Positions 1-7,018 of a stretch of 64,000 nucleotides of DNA are shown piece by piece. The position numbers and the translations under genes were made by a program. The stretch comes from an uncultured Clostridia bacterium (GTDB lineage: Bacteria; Bacillota; Clostridia; Peptostreptococcales; Anaerovoracaceae). The DNA lies in assembly GCA_934233735.1 (NCBI GenBank), contig CAKQGQ010000011.1, positions 1 to 64,000 of the forward strand, given 5' to 3'. Position 1 is the first letter of the stretch. Each line of letters starts with the position of its first letter. A model generated the notes under the pieces. That model made no database searches. It was not told the origin of the DNA and saw only the letters and a program-made list of their open reading frames with translations.

Positions 1-5
1 TAGCC

Positions 6-50
6 GCTCGGCACCGCCAATTTTCCGGGTTCACGGTGCCGGGCTTTTTT
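6..50 (+). terminator. Rho-independent terminator of a gene left of the window
   Basis: Arms at 6-16 and 34-44 pair over 11 positions with one G-T wobble, and six T residues follow. The orientation fits a plus-strand gene ending just outside the window. No coding sequence for that gene is visible here. Confidence 0.75.
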
Positions 51-211
51 ATATAATACCCTTTCGGTTATTATCATTTTTTTATGGGCTTATTCAGACA
101 GACCCCCATGTTCTTGCTCAACCCCGGCAGCGCTGCCCGCCGCAGCGCCGCCGACTGAGTACTTAATATTTATTAGGATGAAAAGTTAAAACGCTGAATA
201 AATTGAAACTG
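51..211. other. Intergenic stretch without a gene
   Basis: No credible open reading frame is seen on either strand. The only notable object is a GC-rich patch at 122-156 containing a perfect 12-bp palindrome (126-137, GGCAGCGCTGCC). It resembles in composition the GC-rich palindromes near 54.3 kb. Confidence 0.5.
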
Positions 212-250
212 AACAAAAACAGAAAAAGACTGCCCATCTCGGACAGTCCG
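212..250 (-). terminator. Terminator of the B12 riboswitch transcript
   Basis: On the minus strand an 8-bp stem with one mismatch (arms 241-248 and 228-235, 5-nt loop) is followed by TTTTTCTGTTTTT. It lies about 140 nt downstream of the riboswitch core and would end a transcript of roughly 300-335 nt that began near 546. Confidence 0.75.
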
Positions 251-384
251 CTAAATTCTGATTTTTTTTCGCCAAAGATACCGCTAAGCTAACCTTTACG
301 GTCGCAGGCAAAATCCCAAAAAGTGCCGCCAAGCAGATTATCCTACCGCTCTAATAGGAAAACCCTTACGCCTTGCTTACCTTT

Positions 385-546
385 TCAGCCAGATGCTTCT
401 TCTGCCACAGAGATTCATGCATCCGAGCGATAACTCGTCTCCCGACTGACGTGCCTTGAAAAACTGCACGCATCACGGTTGCTTGCCAGTGCGGGATTCT
501 CACCCGACTTCCGTTAATTACCCTCATGCTTAAATATTCAATTTCC
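385..546 (-). ncRNA. Cobalamin (B12) riboswitch, short class-II-like form
   Basis: The minus strand shows the conserved B12-box landmarks in order: GGGTGAGAATCCCGCACTGG, then GCAACCGTGATG, a short peripheral hairpin, and GTCAGTCGGGAGACGA, which corresponds to the consensus AGCCAGGAGACC segment. The compact spacing between landmarks suggests the smaller cobalamin subclass. A promoter sits directly upstream and a terminator lies downstream at 212-250, but no convincing gene lies between them. The aptamer class is known to bind cobalamins; what this copy controls is unknown. Confidence 0.85.
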
Positions 547-552
547 ACTCAA

Positions 553-582
553 ATAGTATCATAAAAGACCGTCTTCTGTAAA
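553..582 (-). promoter_or_regulatory. Promoter of the B12 riboswitch RNA
   Basis: A minus-strand -35 TTTACA (577-582) and -10 TACTAT (553-558) are separated by 18 nt. Initiation is predicted near 546, exactly where the aptamer begins. Confidence 0.6.
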
Positions 583-610
583 GAGAAATTTTCACTTTTT
601 GCCAAAATCG

Positions 611-639
611 TTGTAGCCTTGCAGAAATCGTGATATAAT
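611..639 (+). promoter_or_regulatory. Sigma-A-type promoter of the AEC permease
   Basis: TTGTAG (611-616) and a perfect TATAAT (634-639) are separated by 17 nt, about 50 nt ahead of the start codon. It diverges from the riboswitch promoter. Confidence 0.65.
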
Positions 640-688
640 CGACGATGTGCGAGACTGCACATAGATTTTTGAAATAGTGAGGCAAAAG

Positions 689-1714
689 ATGGAATTAGTT
701 GTAGGAAAGGTTTTGGCGATATTTTTGCTGATGGCGGCAGGTTTTGGCGTGGGGAGGCTGAAGGTTCTTCCGGAAGGCTCCAATGCGACGCTCAATGTGC
801 TGTTGATTAAGGTCATCACGCCCTGCATGATTCTTTCTTCAATTACTTCAAAAGAGCTGACTGACGACACACTCAGCATGACGCTTCAGACCTTTGCGGG
901 TTCTGTGGTGTTTTTCGTGGTTGCAGGCGTACTCGGCTATTTCTTCGCAAAACACCTGCTCCGCGTAAATCCGTCAAGCAATATCGGAGTGTATACATTC
1001 GCGTTTGCGTCCATCAACACAGGTTTCATGGGCTTTCCGGTGACGCTGGCACTTTTCGGGCAGGATATTTTCTATCTGATGGTTATGCAGAATGTCATCT
1101 TGACCGTCTACCTGTATTCAGCGGGACCGCTTATGTTGAAGCTGGGCTGCGAAAGCGGCGAGGTGCTGCAGACGGAAACTTCGGGAACATCAGATACTGC
1201 AAACGCTGCGAAAACGGCAGGCACTGCAGGCGGAAGCTCTGCGCTGAAATCCTTCTTTAAGTCATTTTGGAATCCGAATGCGGTTGCAAGCGCTATCAGC
1301 CTTGTCATGCTTTTCGCGGGCCTGCACCTGCCGAAGCTGATTTTCGACCCGGTTCAGACACTCGGTGACGCCACAATTCCGCTTTCGATGCTTTTGGTCG
1401 GTCTGCAGCTTTCGGAAAGCAATGTTGCTGAGTTAATAAAAAACGGAAAAATTCTCGCATTTTCGCTTGGAAAAATGCTTCTTCTTCCCGTCCTTACCTT
1501 TTTCGCGGTTGACTGGCTTCCGCTGGCAGTCAGCGTGAAAGTCTGTCTGATTTTTGCGGCTGTTTTCCCGGCTGCTGTCGCGGTTGTGCCTGTCGCTGCG
1601 ATGGAAAACAAGAACTCACTTGCTGCAGCGGAACTGATTGCAATTACGACCCTTCTGTCCGTCGGTACGATTCCGCTCTTTGCGACGCTGCTGACACAGT
1701 TTTATTTGAGCTGA
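689..1714 (+). CDS. AEC (auxin efflux carrier) family permease
   Basis: This 341-residue integral membrane protein has about ten hydrophobic segments in two halves, joined by a polar, Ala/Gly/Thr-rich cytoplasmic loop at about residues 155-190. This is the layout of bacterial AEC/malonate-permease-like carriers, which export or import organic acids or amino acids; the substrate cannot be read from sequence. The ATG at 689 is chosen over a GTG at 677 because a GAGG motif lies 6 nt before it. It is a single gene with its own promoter, divergent from the B12 riboswitch RNA and convergent with the fic gene. Confidence 0.85.
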   Translation: MELVVGKVLAIFLLMAAGFGVGRLKVLPEGSNATLNVLLIKVITPCMILSSITSKELTDDTLSMTLQTFAGSVVFFVVAGVLGYFFAKHLLRVNPSSNIGVYTFAFASINTGFMGFPVTLALFGQDIFYLMVMQNVILTVYLYSAGPLMLKLGCESGEVLQTETSGTSDTANAAKTAGTAGGSSALKSFFKSFWNPNAVASAISLVMLFAGLHLPKLIFDPVQTLGDATIPLSMLLVGLQLSESNVAELIKNGKILAFSLGKMLLLPVLTFFAVDWLPLAVSVKVCLIFAAVFPAAVAVVPVAAMENKNSLAAAELIAITTLLSVGTIPLFATLLTQFYLS

Positions 1715-1782
1715 TAAAACAGCCCATACTGCGTGCTGTACCACACGAGCATTCCATGCCCGCGGTTTGAATCCACCAAAAG

Positions 1783-2775
1783 CTACATCCTCACATACCT
1801 TTGGTTCCTGCTGCTTGGTTTGTCCGGGATAGTCATTTTAATAAGATTGAGCTTCTCCGCGGGATGTAAATAGTTCCTGCGAAAGCTTTCTTTTGACTTG
1901 AGCCCCAGCTTCTGCATTAACGCTTTGCTTGTATACGGTGTATCATATTCCATCACAGCGAGCAGTTTCTTGACATATTCGGTATGCCTTTCGTCATCCT
2001 CGTGGATTTGCGCAGAAACCTCGTCTAAAATTTTATCAATCTGCGAGAGCATGAATTCAATAAAAATCGTTGACTCGCCCTCCGTATGACATCTGCTTAT
2101 CGCCTCGTAGTATTCCTCCTGAAATTCTTCTATTCGACTCTCAATCGGAATATATCTGAAAATAGACTTCCAATTCGACAGTATCGCAGTATGCCACAAC
2201 CTTGCCATTCTCCCGTTTCCGTCAGAAAATGGATGGATAAAAACAAATTCATAATGAAAGACACTGCTCAAAATCAGAGGATGCACATTCTTTTCTGCCT
2301 CTTTCATCCACATAAAAAGCTCATCCATAAGCTGTGGAACCAGTTTCGCAGGCGGTGCCATAAAAATACATTTTTCTCCGCTAAATACGCCTTCCTCACC
2401 ATGCCTGAATTCCCCCGAATCCTGCACAAGGTACCTCGTCATAATCCCGTGAAACTGCTTTAAACTTTCGATGCTGCATGGCTCTATCTCTGAAAAGCAC
2501 TCATAGGCTGCAAAAGCATTTTTTACTTCCTGTATTTCTTTTGGCTTTCCCAGCACCGTTTTTCCATCGATGATGTCTCTGACCTGCCCGATAGAAAGCG
2601 AATTCGCTTCAATTTTCAGTGAGGAATGGATTGACTTTATTTGATTGTTCCTCCTAAGATGCGGTTTTGAACTCAAATTGGATGTCGCAGTAATCTTTCC
2701 GATGTTTTCGGATATTGACGCCACATAGGTTAACATCGCGTTGGTAATTTGAAATGGCGGTTGATAGTTTTTCAT
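1783..2775 (-). CDS. Fic family protein (AMP-transferase type)
   Basis: This 330-residue protein carries the Fic active-site motif HPFSDGNGRMAR near residue 197. Fic enzymes usually transfer AMP from ATP to a hydroxyl of a target protein. The segment SLKIEAN near residue 50 resembles the N-terminal inhibitory helix motif S/TxxxE(G/N), with Ala instead of Gly, so the enzyme may be self-inhibited. The C-terminus looks like a winged-helix domain (AVMEYDTPYTSKALMQKLGL). The ATG at 2775 is preceded by GGAGGTG; the longer frame to 2838 reads through promoter repeats and is rejected. It stands alone between two unrelated operons. The target is unknown. Confidence 0.85.
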   Translation of the reverse strand: MKNYQPPFQITNAMLTYVASISENIGKITATSNLSSKPHLRRNNQIKSIHSSLKIEANSLSIGQVRDIIDGKTVLGKPKEIQEVKNAFAAYECFSEIEPCSIESLKQFHGIMTRYLVQDSGEFRHGEEGVFSGEKCIFMAPPAKLVPQLMDELFMWMKEAEKNVHPLILSSVFHYEFVFIHPFSDGNGRMARLWHTAILSNWKSIFRYIPIESRIEEFQEEYYEAISRCHTEGESTIFIEFMLSQIDKILDEVSAQIHEDDERHTEYVKKLLAVMEYDTPYTSKALMQKLGLKSKESFRRNYLHPAEKLNLIKMTIPDKPSSRNQRYVRM

Positions 2776-2853
2776 CCGTGCACCTCCGTTATCTTGCGTA
2801 TTATCTTGCGTATTATCTGACTCAATTATACACTGCATTCAAATAAAAAGCAA
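2776..2853 (-). promoter_or_regulatory. fic promoter with a 12-bp tandem repeat downstream
   Basis: Minus-strand -35 TTGCTT (2848-2853) and -10 TATAAT (2825-2830) are 17 nt apart. Immediately after the start site, GATAATACGCAA occurs twice in tandem followed by a partial third copy ending at the ribosome binding site. The repeats could be an operator or a slippage-prone tract in the leader. Confidence 0.6.
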
Positions 2854-2860
2854 TCCTATA

Positions 2861-2887
2861 CAAAAGCAGAGAGCCGAAGCTCTCTGC
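2861..2887 (-). terminator. Terminator after pnp
   Basis: On the minus strand a perfect 9-bp stem (arms 2866-2874 and 2879-2887) is closed by a 4-nt TCGG loop and followed by TTTTG. It begins 10 nt past the pnp stop codon. The T-run is short, so termination may be partial. Confidence 0.7.
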
Positions 2888-2897
2888 CAAAAGTCAA

Positions 2898-5018
2898 TTA
2901 TTCAAGTATATCTTTTCTTGTAAGGTTGATTCTGTTCTGGCTGTCGATTTCAAATACCTTAACTCTTACGGTATCGCCGACATTCATCACATCTTCGACC
3001 TTCGCCACTCTTTCTTTCGCCATTCTGGAAATGTGCAGCAGGCCTTCTTTGCCCGGAAGGATTTCAACGAATGCACCTACAGAGCCTTTCGCAGTACTGA
3101 GGATTCTCGTAACCTTGCCTTCGTAGATTTCGCCGACTTCGACATCCTTGGTAAGAATTTCGATTTCGTGCTTGCAGGCTTCGGTGTTTGCTGCATCTGT
3201 TCCGTAGATGGAAACCAGACCTTCGTCGTTGATGTCAATCTTAACATCGTATTTTTCAACGAGTCCGTTGATCGTTTCACCGCCCTTGCCGATGACGATT
3301 CTGATCTTGTCAGGGTTAATCATCATGGAAAGTGCACGCGGTGCGTACTTGGACATTTCCGGACGCGGAGCAGGGATTTCTTCGAGCATCTTGCCCATGA
3401 TGAACATTCTGCCTTCCTTCGCCTGTCTGAGCGCCTTTTCAAGAATGTCACGGGATAAGCCGTGCACCTTGATATCCATCTGGATTGCGGTTACGCCGAC
3501 TTCCGTACCCGTTACCTTGAAGTCCATATCGCCGAGGAAGTCTTCCATGCCCTGGATGTCGCTCAAAATTGCGAATTCGGAGCTTCCGTCTTCCCTTACT
3601 CTTTCAATCAGTCCCATTGCAATACCTGCAACCGGTCTCTTAATCGGAACGCCTGCATCCATCAGCGCAAGGCAGGAGCCGCAGGTCGAACCCATCGAAG
3701 TTGAGCCGTTGGAGGATAAAACATCGGATACCACACGGATTGCATAAGGGAATTCTTCAACCGGCGGAATAACCGGAATCAAAGCTCTTTCAGCAAGTGC
3801 ACCGTGACCGATTTCTCTTCTGCCCGGGGAACGAGGTGATTTTGCCTCGCCTGTGGAGTAACCCGGGAAGTTGTAGTGGTGAATATATCTCTTTTCTGTC
3901 TGTTCCGTAATTCCATCGATTGTCTGTGCTTCGGATGCCGGAGCCAGCGTGCAGGAAGAAAGCACCTGCGTCTGACCTCTCTTGAAAAGCCCGGTTCCGT
4001 GAACTCTCGGAAGAAGTCCCGTTTCGCAGAAAATCGGTCTGATTTCGTCGCATTTTCTGTCATCCGGACGGATTCCCTCGTCGAGAATCATGCCGCGAAC
4101 GGTTTCTTTTGTAATGTTGTAGAGAACTGCATCGATATCCTTCATGTTGTCCGGATAAGTTTCCGCAAAGTATTCTTTCGTCTCTACTTCAACCGCATCC
4201 ATGTTATCCAGTCTTTCAAGCTTGTCAACCGTATGGATGGCTTCTTTCATCTTCGGAGTCGCATATTCTCTGACAGCAGCGTCGATTTCTTCAAGCGGCT
4301 TGTAAAGCTCGATTTCCATCTTAGGCTTGCCGAGTTCTGCGACGATCTGGTCGATAAACTCAACGATTTTCTTGATTTCTTCATGTGCAAAAAGAATCGC
4401 GTCGAGCATTACCATTTCCGGAACTTCCTTCGCACCGGCTTCTACCATCATAATCGCTTCCTTCGTTCCCGCTACCGTCATGTCAATGTCGGAAACTTCT
4501 CTCTGCGCGAGTGTCGGGTTGATTACGAATCTGCCGTCTACTCTGCCGACCTTAACCGATGCAGTCGGGCCATCCCATGGAATGTCGGAAGTTGCGATTG
4601 CAATGGATGAACCAATCATAGCAGCGATTTCAGGGCTGCAGTCCGGGTCAACCGACATGCAGGTTGCCACAACAACAACGTCGTTGTAGAATCCCTTCGG
4701 AAACAGTGGCCGGAGGGGTCTGTCCATCAGACGAGAAGTCAGAATTGCATGTTCGGAAGGTCTTCCCTCTCTCTTGATGAATCCTCCCGGAATCTTGCCG
4801 ACGGAGTACATTCTCTCCTCGAAGTCGCAGCTGAGCGGGAAGAAGTCGATTCCTTCCTTTGGTTCTTTCGAGCAGCACACGGTTACATTCACAACCGTAT
4901 CGCCATAGCGCACCCACGCCTGTCCGTTCGCCTGCTCGCAGACTTTGCCGATTTCTACCTGCAAAAGTCTTCCGCCGAGCGGGTACATAAATGTTCTGTA
5001 ATCTGTAAATCTAGGCAT
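2898..5018 (-). CDS. pnp: Polyribonucleotide nucleotidyltransferase (PNPase)
   Basis: This 706-residue exoribonuclease degrades RNA 3' to 5' by phosphorolysis and forms a trimer in RNA turnover complexes. It has the complete family layout: first RNase PH domain, helical linker, second RNase PH domain (FPGYSTGEAKSPRSPGRREI and SSNGSTSMGSTCGS are family hallmarks), KH domain (IRIVIGKGGETINGL) and an S1 domain at the C-terminus (GEIYEGKVTRI to the end). The length is normal for the family. AGGAGG stands 5 nt before the ATG. It follows rpsO, as in many bacteria, but a terminator and a structured leader separate the two. Confidence 0.98.
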   Translation of the reverse strand: MPRFTDYRTFMYPLGGRLLQVEIGKVCEQANGQAWVRYGDTVVNVTVCCSKEPKEGIDFFPLSCDFEERMYSVGKIPGGFIKREGRPSEHAILTSRLMDRPLRPLFPKGFYNDVVVVATCMSVDPDCSPEIAAMIGSSIAIATSDIPWDGPTASVKVGRVDGRFVINPTLAQREVSDIDMTVAGTKEAIMMVEAGAKEVPEMVMLDAILFAHEEIKKIVEFIDQIVAELGKPKMEIELYKPLEEIDAAVREYATPKMKEAIHTVDKLERLDNMDAVEVETKEYFAETYPDNMKDIDAVLYNITKETVRGMILDEGIRPDDRKCDEIRPIFCETGLLPRVHGTGLFKRGQTQVLSSCTLAPASEAQTIDGITEQTEKRYIHHYNFPGYSTGEAKSPRSPGRREIGHGALAERALIPVIPPVEEFPYAIRVVSDVLSSNGSTSMGSTCGSCLALMDAGVPIKRPVAGIAMGLIERVREDGSSEFAILSDIQGMEDFLGDMDFKVTGTEVGVTAIQMDIKVHGLSRDILEKALRQAKEGRMFIMGKMLEEIPAPRPEMSKYAPRALSMMINPDKIRIVIGKGGETINGLVEKYDVKIDINDEGLVSIYGTDAANTEACKHEIEILTKDVEVGEIYEGKVTRILSTAKGSVGAFVEILPGKEGLLHISRMAKERVAKVEDVMNVGDTVRVKVFEIDSQNRINLTRKDILE

Positions 5019-5056
5019 TTTTACCTCCTGTTTCTTCGCACAGCCCGGATTTCGTA

Positions 5057-5103
5057 TGACTCTCGGAAAAAGCTCATCCTGCGTGAGTTCTTTCAGAGAG
5101 TCA
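5057..5103 (-). promoter_or_regulatory. Hairpin in the pnp leader
   Basis: An 8-bp perfect outer stem (arms 5057-5064 and 5096-5103, TGACTCTC) encloses a smaller CTCA/TGAG hairpin. It lies 39 nt before the pnp start. In enterobacteria pnp is autoregulated through a leader hairpin cut by RNase III; a similar role here is inference only. Confidence 0.45.
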
Positions 5104-5149
5104 CATCATACTGACCGTGGGCATGTGTTTTCTTTTGTGTTTTTTGCAA

Positions 5150-5188
5150 AATTTAAAATAAAAGCGGGGTTTTTGACTTCCCCGCTTA
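5150..5188 (-). terminator. Terminator after rpsO
   Basis: A perfect 8-bp stem AAGCGGGG/CCCCGCTT (5180-5187 and 5162-5169) with a 10-nt loop is followed on the minus strand by TTTTATTTT. It begins 22 nt after the rpsO stop codon. Confidence 0.9.
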
Positions 5189-5209
5189 AATTCACAGTAA
5201 AACCGTAAC

Positions 5210-5476
5210 TTACTTTCTCAAACCTAAACGAGCGATAAGAGTTCTGTATCTCTCAAGGTCATTTTCCTTTAAGTAAGCAAGCATGTTTCTTCTCTGACCT
5301 ACCATCTTAAGAAGTCCTCTTCTGGAGTGGTGGTCTTTCTTATGAATCTTTAAGTGTTCGTTCAAGTCGTTGATTCTGTAAGTCAGAATTGCAATCTGAA
5401 CTTCCGGAGAGCCTGTATCTCCTTCTTTCAGCTGATAGTCTTTAATGATCTGCTGTTTCATTTCTTTTGTAATCAT
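5210..5476 (-). CDS. rpsO: 30S ribosomal protein S15
   Basis: This 88-residue protein matches S15 along its whole length, including GDTGSPEVQIA, the central HxxDHHSRRGLL segment that contacts 16S rRNA, and the C-terminal RYRxLIxRLGLR. S15 is a primary binder of the central 16S domain and helps to form bridge B4. AAAGGAAG precedes the ATG. It is monocistronic, with its own promoter and terminator, and lies upstream of pnp. Confidence 0.98.
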   Translation of the reverse strand: MITKEMKQQIIKDYQLKEGDTGSPEVQIAILTYRINDLNEHLKIHKKDHHSRRGLLKMVGQRRNMLAYLKENDLERYRTLIARLGLRK

Positions 5477-5566
5477 GATAATCTTCCTTTCTTCAATTCG
5501 CCTTCTGCCGAGCTATGCGCCGGAAAGTCGCCAAAGCGCAGCAAAGGTAATATTTTTCAACATCTA

Positions 5567-5596
5567 ATGATAGCACAAGACGCTGCTCTGCGTCAA
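5567..5596 (-). promoter_or_regulatory. rpsO promoter
   Basis: Minus-strand TTGACG (5591-5596) and TATCAT (5567-5572) are 18 nt apart, giving a leader of about 85 nt before the rpsO ATG. S15 leaders are often targets of translational feedback; I could not confirm a binding fold here. Confidence 0.65.
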
Positions 5597-5660
5597 GCTT
5601 TTTTTGTTTGTAACTTTTCCCCCACTCCCGCATATACTGTTATAGTTTCGGAGGTGATTT

Positions 5661-6104
5661 ATGGCACTGGATACAAGAGAATTATTCGCCCGTCTGATAC
5701 AATGCGAAGCGGGCGGTGAAGGCACAGCGGGTATGCAAGCGGTCGCCACGGTCATCATGAATCGGGCTATGATTGAAATAGGGGAATTTTCGCGGGTCAA
5801 TAACGGCGGAGATGTGCGGGCGATTATCACACAGCCGGGGCAATTTGTATGCATGCAGGAGACCGTCGGCGGCAGATATAATGCACAGAACGTCTACAAC
5901 ATGACGCCCTCGCAGGAGCACTATGAAATCGTAGACTGGGCACTGGCCGGTGGCAGGCTGGCGGGCGTCGACGAATCGCTGTTTTTCTTCAATCCTTACA
6001 GTGATTCCTGTCCGACCTACTTTCCTACAAGGGTAGGCGTCATCCACAACCGCGTCGGCAATCACTGTTTTTACATACCGACAGAACGGTACGCAGATAC
6101 TTAA
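5661..6104 (+). CDS. Spore cortex-lytic hydrolase, CwlJ type (Hydrolase_2 family)
   Basis: This 147-residue protein belongs to the SleB/CwlJ catalytic family: the N-terminal LIQCEAGGEGTAGMQAVATVIMNR block contains the expected catalytic Glu at position 16. It has no signal peptide and no peptidoglycan-binding domain. That matches CwlJ (about 140 residues, made in the mother cell and held in the coat) rather than secreted SleB. CwlJ-type enzymes cut cortex peptidoglycan with modified muramic lactam during germination. GGAGGTGAT precedes the ATG. The gene is followed 18 nt later by a GerQ-like gene, the usual partner. Confidence 0.85.
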   Translation: MALDTRELFARLIQCEAGGEGTAGMQAVATVIMNRAMIEIGEFSRVNNGGDVRAIITQPGQFVCMQETVGGRYNAQNVYNMTPSQEHYEIVDWALAGGRLAGVDESLFFFNPYSDSCPTYFPTRVGVIHNRVGNHCFYIPTERYADT

Positions 6105-6122
6105 AATTTCAGGAGGATTTCT

Positions 6123-6959
6123 ATGGCACCATGCAATAATGTGATTACACCAACGATGATTCGCAAAGGCCAGGTACAGATCGGAGATAAAATCGAATTT
6201 GAAGATGTGGCGGTTTCCGCTCAAAATATTACAGAAGCACCTTCTCAGGAGGTCAATCCGGAACTTTCCCCAGAGGTTTCCCCAGTAGTTTCCTCAGCAA
6301 TACCCGAAACGGCTTCCGAAGCAGTTCCTGAGTCTGAAGCAGCTGCACCTGCGGTTTCTGAAGCTGTCACAGAACCGCAGGAGACAGTTACCGCAGCGAA
6401 TATGCAAAGCACCACAACAAACAACATGGCAAACGACAGCGGCGTATGGCTTCGTCCGCAGGCGGGCGGTACAAATAATTATAACGGTACCGTCAGCAAT
6501 CCCGGAGCCCAGGCTGGCAGCACATCACCTTCATACATAAATCCAAATGCTGCCTTTCAGGCGAACACTGTTTCCATTCCGTTGATTTACCACAACATGA
6601 CCGATTATGTCAACTCTTTGGAAAACAGCGGTCAGCAGACCCCAAGCTTCGGCGTGCCGAGCAGCCCGTTGGTACCGCCGGAGTACGAACAGACAATTGA
6701 CTATGACTCGATTCAGTATATGAACGGGTTCCTGCGCACGCAGATTGGCCGCTATATGCGTGTAGAGCAGATGATTGGCTCCGACTCGACGGAAGACCGC
6801 TACGGTTTCCTCGTCGGCGTCGGCAACAATTATGTGCTGCTTCAGGATGTTTCCAACGGCAATGTTGCAATCATCGATCTTTATACCATCAAATACGTGT
6901 ATATGTATTTCGGCGAACCGGTATTTCCGAACATTCCGTTTGGAGTCTCCGGCCGATAA
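6123..6959 (+). CDS. GerQ-like spore coat protein
   Basis: The 278-residue protein has three parts: a short N-terminus, a Pro/Glu/Ser/Val-rich low-complexity stretch (about 36-92) followed by an Asn/Gly/Ser-rich linker, and a folded C-terminal domain (about 197-265). In that domain YMNGFLRTQIGRYMRVE, then a YVLLQD...IIDLYTIKYV pattern, resembles GerQ of Bacillus. There, GerQ is a coat protein cross-linked by transglutaminase and needed for CwlJ localisation. It lies in an apparent operon with the CwlJ-type hydrolase. The long linker is not found in short Bacillus GerQ. The assignment rests on pattern memory plus context. Confidence 0.65.
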   Translation: MAPCNNVITPTMIRKGQVQIGDKIEFEDVAVSAQNITEAPSQEVNPELSPEVSPVVSSAIPETASEAVPESEAAAPAVSEAVTEPQETVTAANMQSTTTNNMANDSGVWLRPQAGGTNNYNGTVSNPGAQAGSTSPSYINPNAAFQANTVSIPLIYHNMTDYVNSLENSGQQTPSFGVPSSPLVPPEYEQTIDYDSIQYMNGFLRTQIGRYMRVEQMIGSDSTEDRYGFLVGVGNNYVLLQDVSNGNVAIIDLYTIKYVYMYFGEPVFPNIPFGVSGR

Positions 6960-6972
6960 GCACGGCTTAGAA

Positions 6973-7003
6973 AAATCCCGCCCAAACCGGGCGGGATTTG
7001 CGT
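6973..7003. terminator. Bidirectional terminator between gerQ-like and aroEK
   Basis: Perfect 11-bp stem AAATCCCGCCC/GGGCGGGATTT (6973-6983 and 6989-6999) with a 5-nt loop. T-rich sequence follows on both strands, so it can end both convergent transcripts. Confidence 0.85.
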
Positions 7004-7018
7004 TTGTATTTGTAACCT

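Noticed and set aside
300..360. ANTAR-type dual hairpin in the B12 RNA, as in EutX
   Set aside because: The hairpin at 342-358 has a 5- or 7-nt loop, not the hexaloop with A1 and G4, and no second matching hairpin was seen.
366..548. 60-residue minus-strand frame
   Set aside because: It coincides with the B12 aptamer and its Arg/His/Ser-rich product has no family features; the RNA explains the sequence.
3876..4610. Long plus-strand frame
   Set aside because: It is antisense to pnp, has no ribosome site and reads as Phe/Arg/His-rich nonsense.
5612..5645. Sigma-K-type promoter of the cwlJ-like gene (AAC, 16 nt, CATATACT)
   Set aside because: The -35 part fits but the -10 is incomplete; too weak to list as a feature.
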